A stretch of 45,402 nt of DNA from Clostridiales bacterium (GCA_014799485.1 JAAVHY010000007.1:1-45402), one strand, 5' to 3'. Positions 22,801 to 31,751 are shown, counted from the first letter of the stretch. The notes: generated by a model not told the origin, from the sequence alone. A program made the numbers and translations.

Positions 22801-23982
22801 ATGGCAAAGCGCTTATTTACCTCTGAATCCGTCACCGAGGGCCACCCCGACAAGGTGTGCGACCAGATCTCCGACGCCGTCCTGGACGCCATCCTCGAAA
22901 ACGACCCCAACGCCCGCGTGGCCTGCGAGACCGCTGTCTCCACCGGCCTTGTCCACATCATGGGGGAGATCACCACCTCCTGCTATGTGGATATCCCCAA
23001 GATCGCCCGCCAGGTGGTGCGGGACATCGGCTATGTGGACGGCCAGGGCGGCTTTGACGGCGACAGCTGCGCCGTCATCACCAACATCGACGAGCAGTCC
23101 CCCGACATCGCCCTGGGGGTGGACAAGGCCCTGGAGGCCAAGGAGGGCGAGCTGAACGACGGCCTGGACAACGGCGCGGGCGACCAGGGCATGATGTTCG
23201 GCTACGCCTGCACCGAGACCGAGGAACTGATGCCCCTGGCCATCTCCCTGTCCCACAAGCTGGCCCTGCGGCTGACCCAGGTGCGCAAGCAGGGCCTGGT
23301 GGATTACCTCCGGCCCGACGGCAAGAGCCAGGTCACCGTGGAGTACGACGAGAGCGGCAAGCCCGTCCGGGTGGACACGGTGGTGCTGTCCACCCAGCAC
23401 GCCCCCGAGGCCAGCCTGGAGCAGATCCGCGCCGACATGATCGAGCTGGTAGTCAAGCCCACCATCCCCGCCGGCCTGCTGGATAAGGACACCCGCGTCC
23501 TGGTCAACCCCACCGGCCGTTTCGTGGTGGGCGGTCCCCAGGGGGACTCCGGCCTCACCGGGCGTAAGATCATCGTGGATACCTACGGCGGCAGCGCCCC
23601 CCATGGCGGCGGCGCCTTCTCCGGCAAGGACCCCACCAAGGTGGACCGCTCCGCCGCCTACGCCGCCCGCTGGGTGGCCAAGAACGTGGTAGCCGCGGGG
23701 CTGGCGGACAAGTGCCAGGTGCAGCTGGCCTACGCCATCGGCGTGGCCCGCCCCGTGTCCGTCCGGGTGGACACCTTCGGCACCGGCACCGTGTCTGACG
23801 AGGCCCTGGAGACCGCTGTGGACAAGGTGTTCGACCTGCGGCCCACCGCCATCATCAACCGGCTGGACCTGCGCCGCCCCATCTACCGGCAGACCGCCGC
23901 CTACGGCCACTTCGGCCGCCCCGACCTGGACCTGCCCTGGGAGAAGACCGACATGGTGGACGCCATCAAGGCGGCGCTGTAA
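22801..23982 (+). CDS. metK: S-adenosylmethionine synthetase
   Basis: A 393-residue enzyme that makes S-adenosylmethionine from methionine and ATP. It has [20 protein letters not shown] at the N-terminus with the ATP-binding His and metal Asp, [12 protein letters not shown] in the central domain and [19 protein letters not shown] in the C-terminal domain. The length is normal for bacterial MetK. Two Met codons are possible: 22795 is only three bases from GGAG, whereas 22801 has nine bases spacing and gives the usual [10 protein letters not shown] start, so 22801 is chosen. Expression is under the upstream SAM-I riboswitch and the gene ends in its own terminator. Confidence 0.97.
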   Translation: MAKRLFTSESVTEGHPDKVCDQISDAVLDAILENDPNARVACETAVSTGLVHIMGEITTSCYVDIPKIARQVVRDIGYVDGQGGFDGDSCAVITNIDEQSPDIALGVDKALEAKEGELNDGLDNGAGDQGMMFGYACTETEELMPLAISLSHKLALRLTQVRKQGLVDYLRPDGKSQVTVEYDESGKPVRVDTVVLSTQHAPEASLEQIRADMIELVVKPTIPAGLLDKDTRVLVNPTGRFVVGGPQGDSGLTGRKIIVDTYGGSAPHGGGAFSGKDPTKVDRSAAYAARWVAKNVVAAGLADKCQVQLAYAIGVARPVSVRVDTFGTGTVSDEALETAVDKVFDLRPTAIINRLDLRRPIYRQTAAYGHFGRPDLDLPWEKTDMVDAIKAAL

Positions 23983-24008
23983 GCGGCACCGCGGCACATT
24001 TTACATCA

Positions 24009-24041
24009 AGACCGCCGCACGCAAGCGCGGCGGTCTTTTTT
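24009..24041 (+). terminator. metK terminator
   Basis: AGACCGCCGC (24009-24018) pairs with GCGGCGGTCT (24027-24036), followed by a T-run. Confidence 0.9.
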
Positions 24042-24084
24042 CCCGCCTTTGCAAAATGTTAACAATCTTTTTCGACATTTTTTA

Positions 24085-24113
24085 TTGCATTATCTGCCAC
24101 GCTATACTATACT
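24085..24113 (+). promoter_or_regulatory. Promoter of the O-antigen-ligase-like gene
   Basis: TTGCAT (24085-24090), 17 bases, TATACT (24108-24113), 61 bases before the start codon and downstream of the metK terminator. Confidence 0.75.
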
Positions 24114-24173
24114 ATTAAAGCTGTCGCGTCAAATATACCGGGGCCGCGCCCCGTCAGGCATAGGGAGGTTTTT

Positions 24174-25619
24174 ATGGCAAGCTTACGCACAAAGATACGG
24201 GACTCTTCCCGCGCCTGGCTGCCCGTGGCCCTCGCCGTCTACATCCTCTGCCAACCCCTGCTGGACGTGTTCACCGGCCTGGCGGTCCAGGCGGGCATCC
24301 CCGTCACCGTGGGCATCATCGTCCGCTCCCTGTTCATGGGGCTGGCCTTCCTCTACGCCGTATTCATCAGCGATTTCCCGGGAAAAAAGCAGTGGATGGC
24401 CTTCATCGGCGCGCTTGTCCTCTACCTGGCGCTGTTCATGGCCTATATGTTCTCCCTGGGCGGGCTGTCCCTGTGCGTGAGCAACCTGCGGGACGTGGTC
24501 AAGACCTTCTTCGCCCCCCTTATGCTCTTCTTCTTCTGGGCCGTCTACCGGGAGTTCGGGCTGCTGATCTCCGTCCGGGCCATCGCCTGGGCGGGCGCGC
24601 TGTACGCCAGCGTCATCCCCATCTCCTATATCACCAACACCAGCTTCCTGTCCTACGCCAACTCCGGCTACGGGGTGGGCGGCTGGTTCTACGCCGCCAA
24701 CGAGGTGGGCTGCATCCTGGCCATCACCGGCCCCTTCACCATCCTCCACTGCCTGCGGGTACTGCCCACCGTCACCAAAGAGACCTGGTGGAAGGGGGCG
24801 CTGGCGGTGTGGGCGCTGGCCGCAGTCTCCATCAGCGCCAACTTCCTGGGCACCAAGATCATCTTCGGCTTTACCACGCTGTACTGCGCCGCCGCCTTCC
24901 TCTGGACGCTGTGGGCCATGCGCCGGGACCCCGGCCGGGCGCGCAGGCTCCAGGCCATCGTTATGGGCTGCACGCTGCTGCTCACAGTGGTCATCTTCCT
25001 CATCAATTCCCCCCTCAAGCGGTATTTGAACGAGGTCTATTTCCCTCTGCTGGACAATGAGCCGGAGATCACCACCGCCTCCTGGAACGAGGAGCTTCGG
25101 GCGGCCTGCCGGGGCACCTGGCTGTATGAGTTCATCGAATCCAATGAGCTCATGGAGCGCATCGACCAGATCCTCAGCCGCCGTTTCATCAGCGCGTCCC
25201 CCGCCATCCAGGTGTATACCGACGGCGGGATCGTGGCCAAGCTGCTGGGCATCGGCTACGCCAATGTCACCTCCTACAGCCGTGACGTCCACTATATGAT
25301 CGAGATGGATCCCCCCTCCATCCTGGTCCGGCACGGCATCCTGGGCTTCGTGCTGTACTACGTGCCCTACCTGGCCTTCATCGTCTGGTCCGTCGTCCAG
25401 TTCTTCAAGCGCCCCGCCCAGCGGCTGTCCAGCCTCCCCTGCTGCACCGCTCTGTACTGCACCCTGGCGGGCTGCGCCATCTCCGCCCTCGCGGGCCACG
25501 CCCTGGTGGCCCCGGCAGTGGCCATCTTCATTCTGGTGGTGGGGCTCCAGTTCTGGGATCTCAACCACGAGCAGAACCAATTGCCAAAACCTACAGGAAA
25601 AATACCGCCGGTCCTGTGA
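24174..25619 (+). CDS. O-antigen ligase/polymerase family membrane protein
   Basis: A 481-residue protein with about ten to twelve membrane helices and one large external loop (about residues 285-385), the architecture of the WaaL/Wzy (Wzy_C) family that ligates or polymerises lipid-linked glycans outside the membrane. GYGVGGWFYAANEVGCILA and the loop segment LLGIGYANVTSY followed by DPPSILVRHGILGFVLYY resemble the conserved Asn/His-containing loop of these proteins. ATG 24174 follows AGGGAGG. It has its own promoter and terminator, so it is monocistronic. A link with the 3-14 kb polymer cluster is plausible but not shown. Its stop codon lies in the loop of its own terminator hairpin. Confidence 0.82.
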   Translation: MASLRTKIRDSSRAWLPVALAVYILCQPLLDVFTGLAVQAGIPVTVGIIVRSLFMGLAFLYAVFISDFPGKKQWMAFIGALVLYLALFMAYMFSLGGLSLCVSNLRDVVKTFFAPLMLFFFWAVYREFGLLISVRAIAWAGALYASVIPISYITNTSFLSYANSGYGVGGWFYAANEVGCILAITGPFTILHCLRVLPTVTKETWWKGALAVWALAAVSISANFLGTKIIFGFTTLYCAAAFLWTLWAMRRDPGRARRLQAIVMGCTLLLTVVIFLINSPLKRYLNEVYFPLLDNEPEITTASWNEELRAACRGTWLYEFIESNELMERIDQILSRRFISASPAIQVYTDGGIVAKLLGIGYANVTSYSRDVHYMIEMDPPSILVRHGILGFVLYYVPYLAFIVWSVVQFFKRPAQRLSSLPCCTALYCTLAGCAISALAGHALVAPAVAIFILVVGLQFWDLNHEQNQLPKPTGKIPPVL

Positions 25620-25636
25620 CCGGCGGTATTTTTTCG
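25601..25636. terminator. Bidirectional terminator overlapping the stop codon
   Basis: AATACCGCCGGTC (25601-25613) pairs with GACCGGCGGTATT (25618-25630), followed by T. The TGA of the upstream gene (25617-25619) is at the loop/3' arm junction. An A-rich 5' flank makes it usable from both strands, and feoB ends 40 bases away on the other strand. Confidence 0.9.
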
Positions 25637-25675
25637 CTGCGACATCCTCAGACCTCGCGTGGAGCGCAGCCAATA

Positions 25676-27493
25676 CTATGCAAGGCCCAGCATCCGGGCC
25701 AGCGTGGCCGCGCACAGGCACAGCCCCAGCCCCAGCGCCGTGGGCAGGGCGATGGCCAGCGCCGTCCACTTCACGCTGCCCGTCTCTTTGTAAATGGTCA
25801 GGCAGGTGGTGGAACAGGGCCAGTGGAACAGGGAGAACAGCATGGTGCATACCGCCGTCAGCCAGGTCCAGCCCTGCTGGCTGAGAAGCTGGCCCAGGGC
25901 GGCGAGGTCGTCGAACTCCACCAGGCTGCCTGTGGCCAGATACGCCATGAGCATCACCGGCAGCACGATCTCATTGGCGGGCCAGCCCAGGATGAATGCC
26001 ATTAAAATCACCCCGTCCAGCCCGAACAGGCGGGCAAAGGGGTCCAGGAAGCCGGTGCAGTGTGCCAGCAGGGACGCGTCCCCCACGGTGACGTTGGCCG
26101 TCAGCCAGATGACCGCTCCCGCCGGCGCCGCCACCGACACCGCCCGCCCCAGCACGAACAGGGTGCGGTCCAGCACCGAGCGGACGATGACCTCCCCCAC
26201 CCGGGGTCTGCGAAAGGGGGGCAGCTCCAGGGCGAAGGAGGAGGGCATCCCCTTGAGCACCGTGGCGGACAGCAGCCGGGAGCAGGCCAGCGTCCCCGCC
26301 ACCCCCAGCACCAGCGTCCCCAGCAGCAGCGCCGCCCCCTCCGCCGAGGCCAGCAGACCGCCCCGTCCGCCCACAAAAAAGATGGTGATGAGGGCGATGA
26401 GGGTGGGGAACTTGCCGTTGCAGGGCACCAGGGAGGAGGTCAGGATGGCGATCAACCGCTCCCGGGGGCTGTCGATGATGCGGCAGCCGGTGACGCCGCA
26501 GGCGTTGCAGCCCATGGACATGCACATGGTCAAACACTGTTTGCCGCAGGCGCGGCACTTTTGAAAGGCGTGGTCCATGACGAAGGCCACCCGGGGCAGA
26601 TAGCCCAGGTCTTCCAGCAGGGTGAACAGGGGGAAGAAGATGGCCATGGGGGGCAGCATCACCGCCACCACCCAGGCGGTCACCCGGTACACCCCGTCCA
26701 GCAGCACCCCGGACAGCCACGCCGGGGCGCCGGCCAGCCAGCCCTCCAGCACCTCCCCGACCCGGGCGAACAGGGCGGTGAGCATTGCCGATGGCACGTT
26801 GGCCCCCGCCACCGTCAGCCACACCACCAGCCCGAACAGCAGCAGCATGAGGGGGATGCCGGTGGATTTGGAGGTAAGTAAGCGGTCCAGCCGCCGCTGG
26901 CGGCGCAGACGGCCCTCCTTCTCGCTGCGCACCACCTGGGCGGCGTACCGCTCGGCCAGGCTCACCCGCTCGCAGGGGGCACGCCGGGGTGCCGCCGGGG
27001 CGTCCCCCTTCACCAGCCCGGCAATGGCGGCCTTCAGGCTGTCCAGCCCCTCCTGCCGCCCGGCGGCGGTGCCCACCACAGGCACCCCCAGCCGCTTTGA
27101 CAGGGCGGACAGATCCACTTTTACCCCCATCCGCTCCGCCTCGTCCAGCAGGTTGACGCACACCAGCACATTCCCGGTGAGCTCCAGCACCTGGAGCACC
27201 AGGATCAGGTTGCGCTCCAGACAGGTGGCGTCGCATACCACCACCACCCCGTCCGCCTGGCCGCTCTCGATGTAGTCCCGGGCCACCGCCTCCTCCTGGG
27301 AGTGGGCCGCCAGCGAGTAAGTACCGGGCAGGTCAACGAGCTGGTACTCCTCCCCCTCAAAGGTATACTGCCCCCGGGCGGTGGCCACCGTTTTGCCGGC
27401 CCAGTTTCCTGTATGCTGCCGCAGCCCGGTCAACGCGTTGAACAGGGTGGACTTCCCCACGTTGGGGTTGCCCGCCAGCGCCACCCGGTTCAT
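25676..27493 (-). CDS. feoB: Ferrous iron transporter B
   Basis: A 605-residue G-protein-coupled Fe(II) importer. The N-terminal GTPase has G1 GNPNVGKST, the switch region TGNWAGKTV, G3 DLPGTYSL and G4 VNLLDEAE. The membrane part holds two Gate repeats. The conserved Cys-rich segment CRACGKQCLTMCMSMGCNAC precedes GVTGCRIIDSPRERLIAIL. It is shorter than the 770-residue E. coli FeoB, as is common in Clostridia. ATG 27493 lies in an ATGA overlap with feoA and supersedes the longer open frame. The operon feoA-feoB is on the - strand. A Mn(II)-transporting relative is an alternative for short FeoB proteins. Confidence 0.94.
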   Translation of the reverse strand: MNRVALAGNPNVGKSTLFNALTGLRQHTGNWAGKTVATARGQYTFEGEEYQLVDLPGTYSLAAHSQEEAVARDYIESGQADGVVVVCDATCLERNLILVLQVLELTGNVLVCVNLLDEAERMGVKVDLSALSKRLGVPVVGTAAGRQEGLDSLKAAIAGLVKGDAPAAPRRAPCERVSLAERYAAQVVRSEKEGRLRRQRRLDRLLTSKSTGIPLMLLLFGLVVWLTVAGANVPSAMLTALFARVGEVLEGWLAGAPAWLSGVLLDGVYRVTAWVVAVMLPPMAIFFPLFTLLEDLGYLPRVAFVMDHAFQKCRACGKQCLTMCMSMGCNACGVTGCRIIDSPRERLIAILTSSLVPCNGKFPTLIALITIFFVGGRGGLLASAEGAALLLGTLVLGVAGTLACSRLLSATVLKGMPSSFALELPPFRRPRVGEVIVRSVLDRTLFVLGRAVSVAAPAGAVIWLTANVTVGDASLLAHCTGFLDPFARLFGLDGVILMAFILGWPANEIVLPVMLMAYLATGSLVEFDDLAALGQLLSQQGWTWLTAVCTMLFSLFHWPCSTTCLTIYKETGSVKWTALAIALPTALGLGLCLCAATLARMLGLA

Positions 27494-27762
27494 GATGTGG
27501 CCACCGCCCGGGCCGGGACCGCCTGGGCCTGCCGCTCCAGCGCCACCCCGTCCGCGTCCGCCCGGCGCAGGGCGATGAGCGCCCCCCGGATGAGATAGGC
27601 GCAGGGATCCCCGGCAGGACTGCGCAGCACGCAGGTCACCCGGGTGCCCCGCACCAGCCCCAGGTCGGTGAGCCGCCGGTCCATGGCGGGCCCCGCGTTC
27701 ACCTGTGTCACATAAGCGCTCTCCCCTTCCCGGAGAGCGGACAAACACAATGCTTCATACAT
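27490..27762 (-). CDS. feoA: FeoA family protein
   Basis: A 90-residue SH3-like FeoA protein that supports FeoB. LCLSALREGESAYVTQV, DRRLTDLGLVRGTRV and CAYLIRGALIALRRADADGV are the family hallmarks. ATG 27762 follows AAAGGAG. The stop codon overlaps the feoB start. The C-terminal tail after the SH3-like domain is Ala-rich and about 15 residues longer than usual. No Fur-box-like sequence was obvious in the 112 bases upstream. Confidence 0.93.
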   Translation of the reverse strand: MYEALCLSALREGESAYVTQVNAGPAMDRRLTDLGLVRGTRVTCVLRSPAGDPCAYLIRGALIALRRADADGVALERQAQAVPARAVATS

Positions 27763-27845
27763 GATTCTTTGCTCCTTTCCCGCGCGGGCCTCCCCTGCGG
27801 ACTGCCCGCAAGCTATCCTATGGCGGGAAAGGGCGAAAGGTGCTA

Positions 27846-27872
27846 AAAGCCCCCGCCGGCGGCGGGGGCTTT
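27846..27872 (-). terminator. Terminator of the rhomboid-like gene
   Basis: AAAGCCCCCGCC (27846-27857) pairs with GGCGGGGGCTTT (27861-27872). On the - strand it ends in TTTT directly after the stop codon of the rhomboid-like gene, separating it from feoAB. Confidence 0.88.
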
Positions 27873-27874
27873 CC

Positions 27875-28780
27875 TCAGTCCTGATGGATATGGATATGGT
27901 TGTTGATGTGGTTGGCGCAGTAGCAGTAGTACCCGTCGCACTTGGAGCAGTAACGGAACTCCATATTGGGATCGTCCTGGTCGGTGAGGCCGCACACCGC
28001 GCACTTGTGGAGGTAACCGCCCGTCTCCTTTGCCTTTTTCTGGGCCTGCTTCTGGGCTTTTTTGAAGTTGATGACCTGGGGATCCGCCTTCCGGCGGACA
28101 AAGCCCAGCTTCATGGACCAGATGGGCCAGGTGAAGATGAAATAGTTCACAAAGCTGGCCAGGGGGAACAGGGCGAAGGCCCACCAGCCCATCCGGCCGT
28201 ATTCGATCACGTCCACCAGGATCAGCAGAACGTCAATGACGGCAAGCCATTTCATCTTGATGGGCAGGATGAACATGAACAGCACCTGGGCCTCGCTGAA
28301 CAGGGTGGCGATGACCAGGAAGATGGACAGGTTCAGGTAGTACGCCAGGTCGATGGAGCCCAGCCCGAACATCCGCTCCAGCGCGGTCAGCAGATCCCAC
28401 TGCATCAGGGTGAGCAGCATGCCCAGGGCCGCCGACAGGATCGTCCCGCACAGATAGAACAGGCTGAACTTGGCCGTCCCCCACTCCCGCTCCAGCATCT
28501 GGCCCGTCCAGTAGTAGACATAGCAGCCCAGCAGCAGATAGAAGGGGTTGGAGCTGTTGGGCGTCACCACGAAGGTGACCAGCCGCCACACCTGCCCCCG
28601 GAGGATATCCGGCCCCCAGAAGCACAGGAGCCCGCTGAACCGTCCCCCGGTAAACAGGTCCAGGAAGAACACGATCACCTGGGCGATCCCGATGTACAGC
28701 ATCAGGTTTTGGACGCCGAACCGGGGATGCTTGGCGCAGAAGCGGTCGATCGGGCCGTAGTGGCTGTTTCGGTATATCAT
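27875..28780 (-). CDS. Rhomboid-like membrane protein with Cys/His-rich tail
   Basis: A 301-residue protein with six or so membrane helices laid out like rhomboids (GQVWRLVTFVVTP, then NPFYLLLGCYVYYWTGQMLE and WGTAKFSLFYLCG). The catalytic GxSG serine motif and the late His are not seen; the corresponding helix reads YLCGTILSAALGMLL. It is therefore probably a pseudoprotease of the rhomboid/Derlin type. The C-terminal 70 residues are basic, then hold HKCAVCGLTDQDDPN and FRYCSKCDGYYCYCANH followed by HINNHIHIHQD, a likely zinc-ribbon-like metal site. The start ATG 28780 follows AAGGAGG. Function is unknown; a membrane chaperone or adaptor role is inference. Confidence 0.8.
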   Translation of the reverse strand: MIYRNSHYGPIDRFCAKHPRFGVQNLMLYIGIAQVIVFFLDLFTGGRFSGLLCFWGPDILRGQVWRLVTFVVTPNSSNPFYLLLGCYVYYWTGQMLEREWGTAKFSLFYLCGTILSAALGMLLTLMQWDLLTALERMFGLGSIDLAYYLNLSIFLVIATLFSEAQVLFMFILPIKMKWLAVIDVLLILVDVIEYGRMGWWAFALFPLASFVNYFIFTWPIWSMKLGFVRRKADPQVINFKKAQKQAQKKAKETGGYLHKCAVCGLTDQDDPNMEFRYCSKCDGYYCYCANHINNHIHIHQD

Positions 28781-28853
28781 GGAAACGCCTCCTTCACAGG
28801 CTTTGACAGCATTTTACCCCAGCGGCGCCGGAAAGTAATCAATAAACTGTAAA

Positions 28854-30071
28854 TCATTTGCTGTACAGCGCCGCGATATTGACAAGGATGTCCACCACCG
28901 CGTCCATCTCCTCCACGCAGGCCAGCTCCAGCGGGCCGTGGAAGTTGTAGCCGCCGGTGCCCAGGTTGGGACAGGGCAGGCCCATATAGCTCAGCCGCGC
29001 CCCATCGGTGCCGCCCCGGATGGGCTCCACCGCCGGGGTGAGCCCAACCAGCTCCGCGGCCTTCTTGGCGTTGTCCACCAGGTGCATACAGTCCGCCAGC
29101 TTTTCCCTCATGTTGTAGTAGCTGTCCCGGAGGGTCAGCTTCACTTCCGCCGTGGGGTGGGCGGACCGCACCTGGGCGGCGGCCCGCTCCATAAGGGCCT
29201 TCTTCGCCTCGAATTTCTCCCGGTCGTGGTCCCGGATGATATACTCCATGTGGGCGGAGGCGGTGGTGCCCGCCATGGCGTCCAGGTGGAAGAAGCCTTC
29301 ATACCCCTCGGTTTTCGCGGGGATGGCATCCGCCGGCAGCAGGGCGTTGAACTCCTGGGCGATGAGCAGGGCGTTCTCCATCACGTCCTTGGCGGAGCCG
29401 GGGTGGACGGACACGCCGGTGATATCCACCTTGGCGGAGGCGGCGTTGAAGTTCTCATACTCGATGGAGCCGGCGGCGGAACCGTCCACGGTATAGGCAT
29501 ATTTGGCCCCGAAGGCGGCCACATCGAAGTGGTCGGGGCCCTCGCCGATCTCCTCGTCGGGGGTGAAGGCCACGCACAGCCGCCCGTGGGGGAGGTTTTC
29601 GGCGACCAGCCGCTCGCACAGGGTCACGAGCTCCGCGATGCCCGCCTTGTCGTCCGCCCCCAGCAGGGTGGAGCCGTCGGCGGTGATGAGGGTCCTGCCT
29701 TTCAGCCCCGCCAGGAAGGGGAAGTCAGCCGCCTTGATGACCCGGCCCTCCTTCGGCAGCACGATGTCGCCGCCGTCATAGTTCTCGTGGACGATAGGGT
29801 CTACGCCCTCCCCGGAGAAGGCGGGGGAGGTGTCCATGTGGGCCAGCAGGCCCAGGGCGGGGGCGGCCTCGCACCCGGGGGCGGCGGGCAGCCAGGCGGT
29901 GACGATACAGTTTTCGTCCACGCTGGGATTTTCCAGCCCCAGCCCCTTCAGCTCGTCCACCAGCGCCCGGGCCAGGTCCCACTGGCAGGGAGTGGACGGG
30001 GTGACCCCCGTCGCATCGGAGGAGGTGGTGTGGATCTTGACGTACTTCAACAGTCTTTCATAGGCGCGCAT
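28854..30071 (-). CDS. pepT: Peptidase T (tripeptide aminopeptidase)
   Basis: A 405-residue M20 family zinc aminopeptidase that removes N-terminal residues from tripeptides. The metal site and catalytic motifs are GLLAHMDTSPAF, LLGADDKAGIAEL, AFTPDEEIGEGPDHFD and NLGTGGYNFHGPLE, with IRGGTDGARLSYMGLP nearby. The length is normal. Its ribosome site AAAGGAAG is formed by the last codons of the upstream XRE gene, whose stop lies five bases before the ATG, so the two are cotranscribed and probably coupled. That suggests pepT expression responds to the XRE regulator. Confidence 0.96.
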   Translation of the reverse strand: MRAYERLLKYVKIHTTSSDATGVTPSTPCQWDLARALVDELKGLGLENPSVDENCIVTAWLPAAPGCEAAPALGLLAHMDTSPAFSGEGVDPIVHENYDGGDIVLPKEGRVIKAADFPFLAGLKGRTLITADGSTLLGADDKAGIAELVTLCERLVAENLPHGRLCVAFTPDEEIGEGPDHFDVAAFGAKYAYTVDGSAAGSIEYENFNAASAKVDITGVSVHPGSAKDVMENALLIAQEFNALLPADAIPAKTEGYEGFFHLDAMAGTTASAHMEYIIRDHDREKFEAKKALMERAAAQVRSAHPTAEVKLTLRDSYYNMREKLADCMHLVDNAKKAAELVGLTPAVEPIRGGTDGARLSYMGLPCPNLGTGGYNFHGPLELACVEEMDAVVDILVNIAALYSK

Positions 30072-30076
30072 CGCGA

Positions 30077-30289
30077 TTACTTCCTTTCTTCACTTCGGCC
30101 CACCAGATAGTCCAGGGAGACCTGAAAATAGTCGGCCAGAATTAATAGACCCTCAAAATCGGGGCGGTGTTCTCCGGTTTCATAAAAACGAATATTGCGG
30201 TCACTGATACCAAGTATTTCCCCAAGCGCTTTCTGTGACACCTTTTTTTCTGTCCGCAGTTCGCGGAGCACTTCGCTGAAATCTCGCAT
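30077..30289 (-). CDS. XRE family transcriptional regulator (pepT-linked)
   Basis: A 70-residue single-domain Cro/C1-type helix-turn-helix protein. LRELRTEKKVSQKALGEILG and SDRNIRFYETGEHRPDFEG form helices 1-4, ending LDYLVGRSEERK, the common short phage-repressor-like form. ATG 30289 follows AAGGGGGT. It is divergent from the 88-residue gene at 30374, and the gap holds two near-identical 18-base sites. Cotranscribed with pepT. Confidence 0.92.
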   Translation of the reverse strand: MRDFSEVLRELRTEKKVSQKALGEILGISDRNIRFYETGEHRPDFEGLLILADYFQVSLDYLVGRSEERK

Positions 30290-30299
30290 AATTACCCCC

Positions 30300-30352
30300 T
30301 TGACAAGGACTTATATTTCCTATATAATGCGGTTAGGATTTAAATTTCCTAT
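30300..30352 (+). promoter_or_regulatory. Promoter with duplicated 18-base operator
   Basis: TTGACA (30300-30305), 17 bases, TATAAT (30323-30328). AGGACTTATATTTCCTAT (30306-30323) fills the spacer, and AGGATTTAAATTTCCTAT (30335-30352), differing at two positions, follows the -10. Each copy is itself an imperfect palindrome AGGA...TCCT. They lie 29 bases apart and probably bind the divergent XRE protein. Confidence 0.85.
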
Positions 30353-30373
30353 TTAGCTTGGAGGAACGCGGAA

Positions 30374-30640
30374 ATGAATGTGATGATAGCAGAGCTTTAT
30401 ACGCTTATTTGTGAGCGAATCTCCACCACGCCAAATCATCAAGAAAAAATCCATGCTTTGGCAATCGCCAAAATGGCTGTTTTGAACGAGCTGGAACAGC
30501 TGACCGAAAAAGATATCCTGCCTCTGTTTGATGTATATACCTCGCTGGACGGGGAACGGCAGGAACTGCGTGAACAGATGATATTTGAAGCCGCGCTGGA
30601 ATTTGGAATGGAGCTGGGCCGAATGGCTGTCAAACCATGA
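30374..30640 (+). CDS. Small protein divergent from XRE regulator, function unknown
   Basis: An 88-residue, acidic, mostly helical protein with no membrane segment. No family is recognised. ATG 30374 follows TTGGAGG at good spacing. It is transcribed from a promoter overlapped by two XRE-type operators, so it is probably the main target of that repressor. Its last 11 bases overlap the 3' end of the convergent tmcAL gene. The AT-richer composition and repressor-partner layout suggest an accessory, phage-derived or toxin-antitoxin-like origin, which is inference only. Confidence 0.75.
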   Translation: MNVMIAELYTLICERISTTPNHQEKIHALAIAKMAVLNELEQLTEKDILPLFDVYTSLDGERQELREQMIFEAALEFGMELGRMAVKP

Positions 30641-31751
30641 TTGGGCCGCTCATCCACTCCAGCCCGCAGGGGCCGGGAATCTTCCGGCACAGCTGGTAGA
30701 AATCCGTACACCGGGCCTCCAGCTCCAGCAGGGGCTCCCCCCTGCCGTGGGCGGGCTTGGTGACGATGGGCAGGGCCGCTCTCGTTTTCATCTCCCGCAG
30801 CGCTTCCCTGCCCCGCCCGTTGGCCCCCAGCACCCGCAGATAGGGCGGATGGGCGGGCCGGTCGCTTTCCTTCAGCCCCAGCGCCCCCCACAGGATCGCC
30901 CGCCGGATGCGGGAATGGGCGTAGCGCTTGGTCTTGGCCAGGTCATAGACCTCCTCCAGTGTCCGGCCCTGGCGGACGGCCCGGTACAGCCGGTGGGACA
31001 GCCCCTCCCCGCAGTCGGGCAGGGCGGCGAACCCCTCCTCGTCCATGGAGCGCAGGACAGCCAGCGCCCCCCGCTCCCCGTATTTCAAGCTGGCGGGATT
31101 TTCCGCAGGCAATTCTCCCGCCAGGATCTTCTCACGCACAAAGGAGGCGGAGGGATAGTCCGGGTGGTCCCCCCCGTCGTGGCCCGCCCCCGCCCGGAGG
31201 ACGGTGACAGGCTCAATTTCACTTTTCAGCGCGTTCAGCGCCCGGATATACTCGACGCCCAGGTTGTTGTTGGGGCAGGACAACAGCTCCGCCATGTCCT
31301 TCCCCAGCAGTCCCCGCGCCACCGCCTGGCGGCAGGCGGCAAAGGGCATCCCCTCGTCCAAAAACCGGCGCAGCCCCGCCCGGTATTCCTCGCTGTCCAG
31401 GCAGTCCGCTATCTGCCGGAGCCCGTCCGCGCCGCCGCACTCGCTGCCGAAGGACAGGTGGGTCACGACCCCCGTGGCCGCCAGCAGCTCCACCGCCCCC
31501 CGGGCAAAGCCCTCCGCCGACGAAGCGGCGCAGACGGTGGGCAGCTCCAGTACCAGGTCGGCGCCTCCCTCCAGGGCGGCGCGGGCGCGGCTCCATTTGT
31601 CCAGCACGGCGCAGTCCCCCCGCTGGACAAAGTTCCCGCTCATCACCGCGATCACCGCGCAATCGCCCAGCATCCGGCGGGTCTCCGCGATGTGGTAGGC
31701 ATGTCCCGCGTGGAAGGGGTTGTATTCCGCAATGATACCCACAGCGTTCAC
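30630..31751 (-). CDS. tmcAL: tRNA(Met) cytidine acetate ligase
   Basis: A 373-residue protein of the TmcAL (YlbM) family, which acetylates C34 of elongator tRNA-Met using acetate and ATP. The N-terminal nucleotidyltransferase-like fold shows GIIAEYNPFHAGHAYHI, VMSGNFVQRGDCAVLDKW and ADLVLELPTVCAASSAEGFA, all family hallmarks. NNNLGVEYIRALN and YPSASFVREKI follow in the middle. The start is GTG 31751 with GGGAG upstream. It is convergent with the 88-residue gene and divergent from ackA, whose product can generate the acetate this enzyme uses. Confidence 0.94.
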   Translation of the reverse strand: MNAVGIIAEYNPFHAGHAYHIAETRRMLGDCAVIAVMSGNFVQRGDCAVLDKWSRARAALEGGADLVLELPTVCAASSAEGFARGAVELLAATGVVTHLSFGSECGGADGLRQIADCLDSEEYRAGLRRFLDEGMPFAACRQAVARGLLGKDMAELLSCPNNNLGVEYIRALNALKSEIEPVTVLRAGAGHDGGDHPDYPSASFVREKILAGELPAENPASLKYGERGALAVLRSMDEEGFAALPDCGEGLSHRLYRAVRQGRTLEEVYDLAKTKRYAHSRIRRAILWGALGLKESDRPAHPPYLRVLGANGRGREALREMKTRAALPIVTKPAHGRGEPLLELEARCTDFYQLCRKIPGPCGLEWMSGPIMV

